NCBI GenBank assembly: GCA_947504195.1
Contig: CANNGN010000002.1
Location: 496,001 to 560,000 of the forward strand
Direction: 5' to 3'
Length of the DNA: 64,000 nucleotides
DNA from: an uncultured Vibrio sp.
GTDB taxonomy: Bacteria; Pseudomonadota; Gammaproteobacteria; Enterobacterales; Vibrionaceae
Shown: positions 60,657-64,000 of the stretch, piece after piece
Position numbering within the stretch: the stretch's first letter is position 1
How the letters are laid out: each line of letters starts with the position of its first letter
The notes under the pieces: model-generated
Told to the model about the DNA's origin: nothing
What the model saw: only the letters and a program-made list of their open reading frames with translations
The model's database searches: none
Position numbers and translations under genes: made by a program

Positions 60657-63263
60657 TTATGGACTATAGATAACCGTTCTATTCCGCCCGTTTTTCTTGG
60701 CAACGTATAATGATTTGTCTGCAGAAACCAACCATTCATTTAAAGAATGTATTTTGCCATCTAGAGCACAAACTCCGATACTGACCGTAATGTCTATATC
60801 AACCGGAGAAAGTTGCATTGGTGCTTGATAGTGAATTGTGTGTTGTTCGATCGCTTTACGTAACTTTTCTGCAAATAGAAATGTTTCGGTTTCATCACAA
60901 TTTGGAGCCAAGATCAAAAACTCTTCTCCTCCAAACCGGCCAAATATATCGGATTCACGCAACAGCGATGAAATGATTGATGTTATTGATTTTAAGACAA
61001 AATCCCCTGCATCATGTCCCCACTTATCATTCACATTTTTAAACTTATCGACGTCAATTAGCAGTATCGATGCCATCGTTTGATAACGGTTATGTCGTTT
61101 CCACTCATCTGTCAGATTCGCCATTAGTGACCTTCGATTTGGGATTTTGGTCAACTCATCAGTCAAAGCCAAAGACGATAACTTTTCTTCTAATTCCTTT
61201 TGAGAGGTTATATCTTGAATAAACCCAATCACAGAGCCGACTTGATTTGATTCATTTAATTGCGGTGTACCTACAACCTGTAACCACGTCGTGGAGAGCG
61301 TAGTATCTTCAATCACCTTAGCTTGAATTTCAAATTTAGTTTGATACAAAATTGCAGCTTCTAACGCTTGCGTTAGCCGAAGTTTCTCCTCGTTTGGAAA
61401 GAGATCAAGAATCTGATTTAAAGTGAGAGAGCCAGTTGAATTGCTCTCGTCGATAGTATTGCGAAAGCTATCATTTGTGATAAAAAACTCTGCGTTCCCT
61501 ACTTCGTATAAAAATCCAGAAAAGAGCGCAATGTCGCCAGCAGTATGCATAATCTGCTGTAGTTGATTAGAATATTTTTCCACTTCCATTTGTTTGGTTA
61601 AATCTTTACCTATCCCCATATAGCCAATAATTTCGTCTGACTTATTCAAAATCGACGTAACTGATACAGATACCGGAAACCGATGGCCGTTTTTTGTTAC
61701 ATAAGTCCATACTCGTTCATCAACGATCCCCATTTTAGGTTTTAAAACAAGTGTTTCAAATCCAGGAGTTACCGTTGTGTTTAGCTCTTGATTTAACTCA
61801 TTCGTATATTGAACGAGCTCTTCTTCAATATGAAATATATGTGGGGTTGCGCAGTTAATCAATTCGTCAGCACGATACTCAAGCAGTCGTTCGGCCGTCT
61901 TATTAAAGTGGGTAATCGTGCCATCAGGCCGAGTTACAATAATTGTAAAGTTACCCGAATCGAGAATAGTATTCTGAAGTGCGATGATCTCATTTAGTTG
62001 TTTATCTTGTAAATATCTCGTTGAGATATCCTGAAAACTCCCAATTACCCATTCACCTTGTAAGAGAGCTGTGACACTAAACCAGCGCTTTTTATCTACA
62101 TCGAAACAAACGACGGTATTTATTTCATCTCCATTGCCAAGATTATCAAATGCCAATTTTAATGGTTCAAAGTCTTGTGTTGTAATGACACTCGCTAAAT
62201 AAGACCAAGTGACCGATTGATTTAATGTTAAGTCTAGCATTTCAAGGAAATTGGTTGAACATACCCATTGTCCTGTCGTTTGATGACAACGAAAGCTACC
62301 CAGCTTCGATATTTTCTCAGCTTCATTTAACTGACTTTTCGCTTCGATTTCCTTGGTAATATCATATGCGAACCCAATGTAACCTTCTGTTTGTCCGAGT
62401 ACATTTTTAACCGGAGTTATAGTGCTATGAAGCCAAAATAGTTCGCCAGTTTTGGTTCGATTACATATATCGCCTTGCCATACCTGTCCCTTTATTAACT
62501 GATGCCACATGTCAGCATAAAATTTAGGTGATTGATGCTTACTCTTAAAAATTCGATGGGTCTGTCCGATAACTTCCTCTCGCGTGAACTTCGCGATATG
62601 TAAAAAATTATCGTTAATCTCTGTTATGACACCTTGCGCATCAGTAGTCGATATAAGACTAAAATGATTCAGGCTCTTGTGCAGTGCTGTAAGCCGATTG
62701 GTTTGGGCATCCAATTCACGAGATGTCGTTCGTAATTGTTCAAACTGGGCAATTTTATCGGCTGCAGCCAGCGCCCGCCCAAACTGATCCGCCAATACAC
62801 TAGTGAAGACAATATCACCTTCTGTCCAAGTCCTAACTTCATTCATATGCTCACAACAAACAACGCCCACTGTGGCCCCGTTTCGGCGAATAGGTGCGTC
62901 CAGCATTGATTTGATATTCAGGACGTCTAAATACCCAATACAAAATTCTGACGTCAGAGGATCGTTAACCGCATCATTGGCACATATCACGATCTCGTCA
63001 TCAAGCGCCGAAAAATAACGAGGAAAATTGTCTCTGTTGAGTTGAAGCTCGGTATCTCGAGTTCGGTGCTGTTTATCTATCACTAACTGAGAATGAAGAT
63101 AACTACGTTCTGAATCACCATCTAACCAAATACCAGCTCGCTGAATTTCAAGCCCAGTAATCAAACTTGTTACTATCAGCTCGCTCGCTTCTTCTAACAA
63201 ACCACCATCGATAACTTTACTCATCATTATCGTGTTAAGCAGTTGCTGTTGTAATGGGTTCAT
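60657..63263 (-). CDS. GAF/multi-PAS diguanylate cyclase
   Basis: 868 residues. Domains in order: GAF (about 10-175), three to four PAS domains (about 190-310, 320-420, 425-560, 570-690), and GGDEF (about 705-866). PAS1 has I-T-E-I-N-D-N-F and G-Y-I-G-F-A-Y-D-I-T, a later PAS has G-Y-M-G-I-G-K-D-L-T. The catalytic motif RFGGEEF is intact, with RESD five residues before it as the inhibitory site, and no EAL domain follows, so it should make c-di-GMP under control of several sensory inputs. No membrane helix is present. The ligand is unknown. Confidence 0.87.
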   Translation of the reverse strand: MNPLQQQLLNTIMMSKVIDGGLLEEASELIVTSLITGLEIQRAGIWLDGDSERSYLHSQLVIDKQHRTRDTELQLNRDNFPRYFSALDDEIVICANDAVNDPLTSEFCIGYLDVLNIKSMLDAPIRRNGATVGVVCCEHMNEVRTWTEGDIVFTSVLADQFGRALAAADKIAQFEQLRTTSRELDAQTNRLTALHKSLNHFSLISTTDAQGVITEINDNFLHIAKFTREEVIGQTHRIFKSKHQSPKFYADMWHQLIKGQVWQGDICNRTKTGELFWLHSTITPVKNVLGQTEGYIGFAYDITKEIEAKSQLNEAEKISKLGSFRCHQTTGQWVCSTNFLEMLDLTLNQSVTWSYLASVITTQDFEPLKLAFDNLGNGDEINTVVCFDVDKKRWFSVTALLQGEWVIGSFQDISTRYLQDKQLNEIIALQNTILDSGNFTIIVTRPDGTITHFNKTAERLLEYRADELINCATPHIFHIEEELVQYTNELNQELNTTVTPGFETLVLKPKMGIVDERVWTYVTKNGHRFPVSVSVTSILNKSDEIIGYMGIGKDLTKQMEVEKYSNQLQQIMHTAGDIALFSGFLYEVGNAEFFITNDSFRNTIDESNSTGSLTLNQILDLFPNEEKLRLTQALEAAILYQTKFEIQAKVIEDTTLSTTWLQVVGTPQLNESNQVGSVIGFIQDITSQKELEEKLSSLALTDELTKIPNRRSLMANLTDEWKRHNRYQTMASILLIDVDKFKNVNDKWGHDAGDFVLKSITSIISSLLRESDIFGRFGGEEFLILAPNCDETETFLFAEKLRKAIEQHTIHYQAPMQLSPVDIDITVSIGVCALDGKIHSLNEWLVSADKSLYVAKKNGRNRTVIYSP

Positions 63264-63411
63264 GATGTATCGGCCTACACTTAAGTATTTTAATTATTAT
63301 TATAGTCATTAACTCTCAACCTTGCCTCTTGACCGCTACAACAAACGAGCTCCGTCGAATATCCAAAATTCATGAACTCTATACGCCTGCGATTGCAGAG
63401 TACCAGAAACC

Positions 63412-63444
63412 AAAAAACCCCTAAACACGATGGTTTAGGGGTTT
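63412..63444 (-). terminator. Rho-independent terminator of the acyl-CoA ligase gene
   Basis: Perfect 12-bp stem AAACCCCTAAAC (63415-63426) and GTTTAGGGGTTT (63433-63444) with a 6-base loop. On the minus strand it ends in a run of six T and lies 37 bases after the ligase stop; the same stem may also serve plus-strand transcripts. Confidence 0.85.
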
Positions 63445-63481
63445 AAAAATAAATGGACATCATACAAGATTAAGTTAGAGG

Positions 63482-64000
63482 CTACTCATCTTGTTTCTTT
63501 TTAGGTTTCTCACAATACATATCTTCAATTTCGACTTCATAACGTTGGTTGATCACCTTACGACGAAGCTTTTGTGTCGGAGTCAGTTCGCCCTTATCCA
63601 TAGAAAATGCCTTTGGCAACAAGGTGAATTTTTTCACTTGCTCAAACTTAGCAAGATCTTTTTGCAGTTCAGCTACTCGCTTTTCTAGCATTTCAACGAT
63701 ATGACTGTGTTTTAACAATTCAATTCGATCTTGATATTTAATGTTGAGCTCTTTGGCATATTCTTCAAGTGATTCGAAACTTGGCACAATTAACGCAGAT
63801 ACAAACTTACGAGTGTCTGCAATAATTGCAATTTGCTCAATAAAGTGATCTTTGCCAATTGCTCCTTCAACAACTTGAGGTGCAATATACTTACCACCGG
63901 AGGTTTTCATTAACTCTTTAATTCGGTCAGTAATGAATAAGTTACCTTGCTCGTCAAACTCTCCTGCATCACCTGTTTTAAGGTAGCCATCTTGATCGAA
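63482..64000 (-). CDS. Long-chain acyl-CoA synthetase (AMP-binding), C-terminal part, continues beyond the window
   Basis: The frame is open to the right edge, so the gene's 5' end is outside. About 172 residues are visible. They include [12 protein letters not shown] and [19 protein letters not shown], the conserved A8/A10-type motifs of AMP-forming ligases, with the catalytic Lys expected near the C-terminus in T-P-T-Q-K-L-R-R-K. The extended C-terminus is like FadD15/FAA-type long-chain ligases. It activates fatty acids as CoA thioesters. The internal ATG at 63910 is not the start. Confidence 0.88.
   Translation of the reverse strand, partial: FDQDGYLKTGDAGEFDEQGNLFITDRIKELMKTSGGKYIAPQVVEGAIGKDHFIEQIAIIADTRKFVSALIVPSFESLEEYAKELNIKYQDRIELLKHSHIVEMLEKRVAELQKDLAKFEQVKKFTLLPKAFSMDKGELTPTQKLRRKVINQRYEVEIEDMYCEKPKKKQDE

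Overview
The window is a stretch of a Vibrionaceae chromosome, most likely a Vibrio and plausibly its second chromosome. The markers are a complete vxrAB(WigKR/VbrKR)-type operon, a DUF3360 transporter, three GGDEF proteins, KdgR, an SgrR-type regulator, PatZ and a moderately AT-rich base composition. I see no rRNA, tRNA, CRISPR array, insertion sequence or prophage. The genus assignment is inferred from the gene families, not from a marker gene.

Left part (1-19.8 kb): the 3' end of a DUF294-type nucleotidyltransferase-like gene; a glycine betaine/choline ABC importer in the order proX-proW-proV; a highly codon-biased beta-hydroxyacid dehydrogenase; ygjV and kdgR; the rhlE helicase with a previously easy-to-miss 57-codon Cys-rich ORF; a membrane diguanylate cyclase beside a ComFB-like gene and an HlyU-family gene; pntAB; the vxrA-vxrB-vxrC-TraF-like envelope-stress operon; and a VOC-fold protein.

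Middle part (20-47.9 kb): an O-acyltransferase with an SGNH domain; a TDT/SLAC1 channel with an AhpD-like protein; a NYN-domain protein; yciH; a stand-alone Cre-like tyrosine recombinase; ddl; a SPOR lipoprotein; the PatZ-type protein acetyltransferase; an SgrR-type regulator and a MenI-like thioesterase; an M48 lipoprotein protease; yjdM; a GAF-GGDEF protein; a UshA-like 5'-nucleotidase without signal peptide; ybjD (OLD family); a DUF3360 permease; cbiB and cobD of corrinoid assembly; eamA; an AraC/GyrI regulator and a class I aminotransferase.

Right part (48.2-64 kb): a purine-catabolic operon, xdhA-xdhB-xdhC-uraD-uraH-puuD-uacT, that would take xanthine through urate to allantoin. xdhA carries a one-base frameshift near 49404. 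Next come a sodium:solute symporter behind a long regulatory region, a DoxX/peroxiredoxin pair with two TetR-type operators, a GAF/PAS/GGDEF sensor, and the 3' end of a long-chain acyl-CoA ligase gene.

Themes: osmolyte uptake, c-di-GMP signalling (three cyclases plus a candidate receptor), envelope stress and purine salvage/catabolism. The most noteworthy structures are a predicted three-way-junction element upstream of proX, long nearly continuous hairpins at 30583-30660 and 47895-47986, a Cre-like recombinase with Gln at the catalytic His position, a PatZ that keeps the catalytic His of ADP-forming ligases, and the xdhA frameshift.
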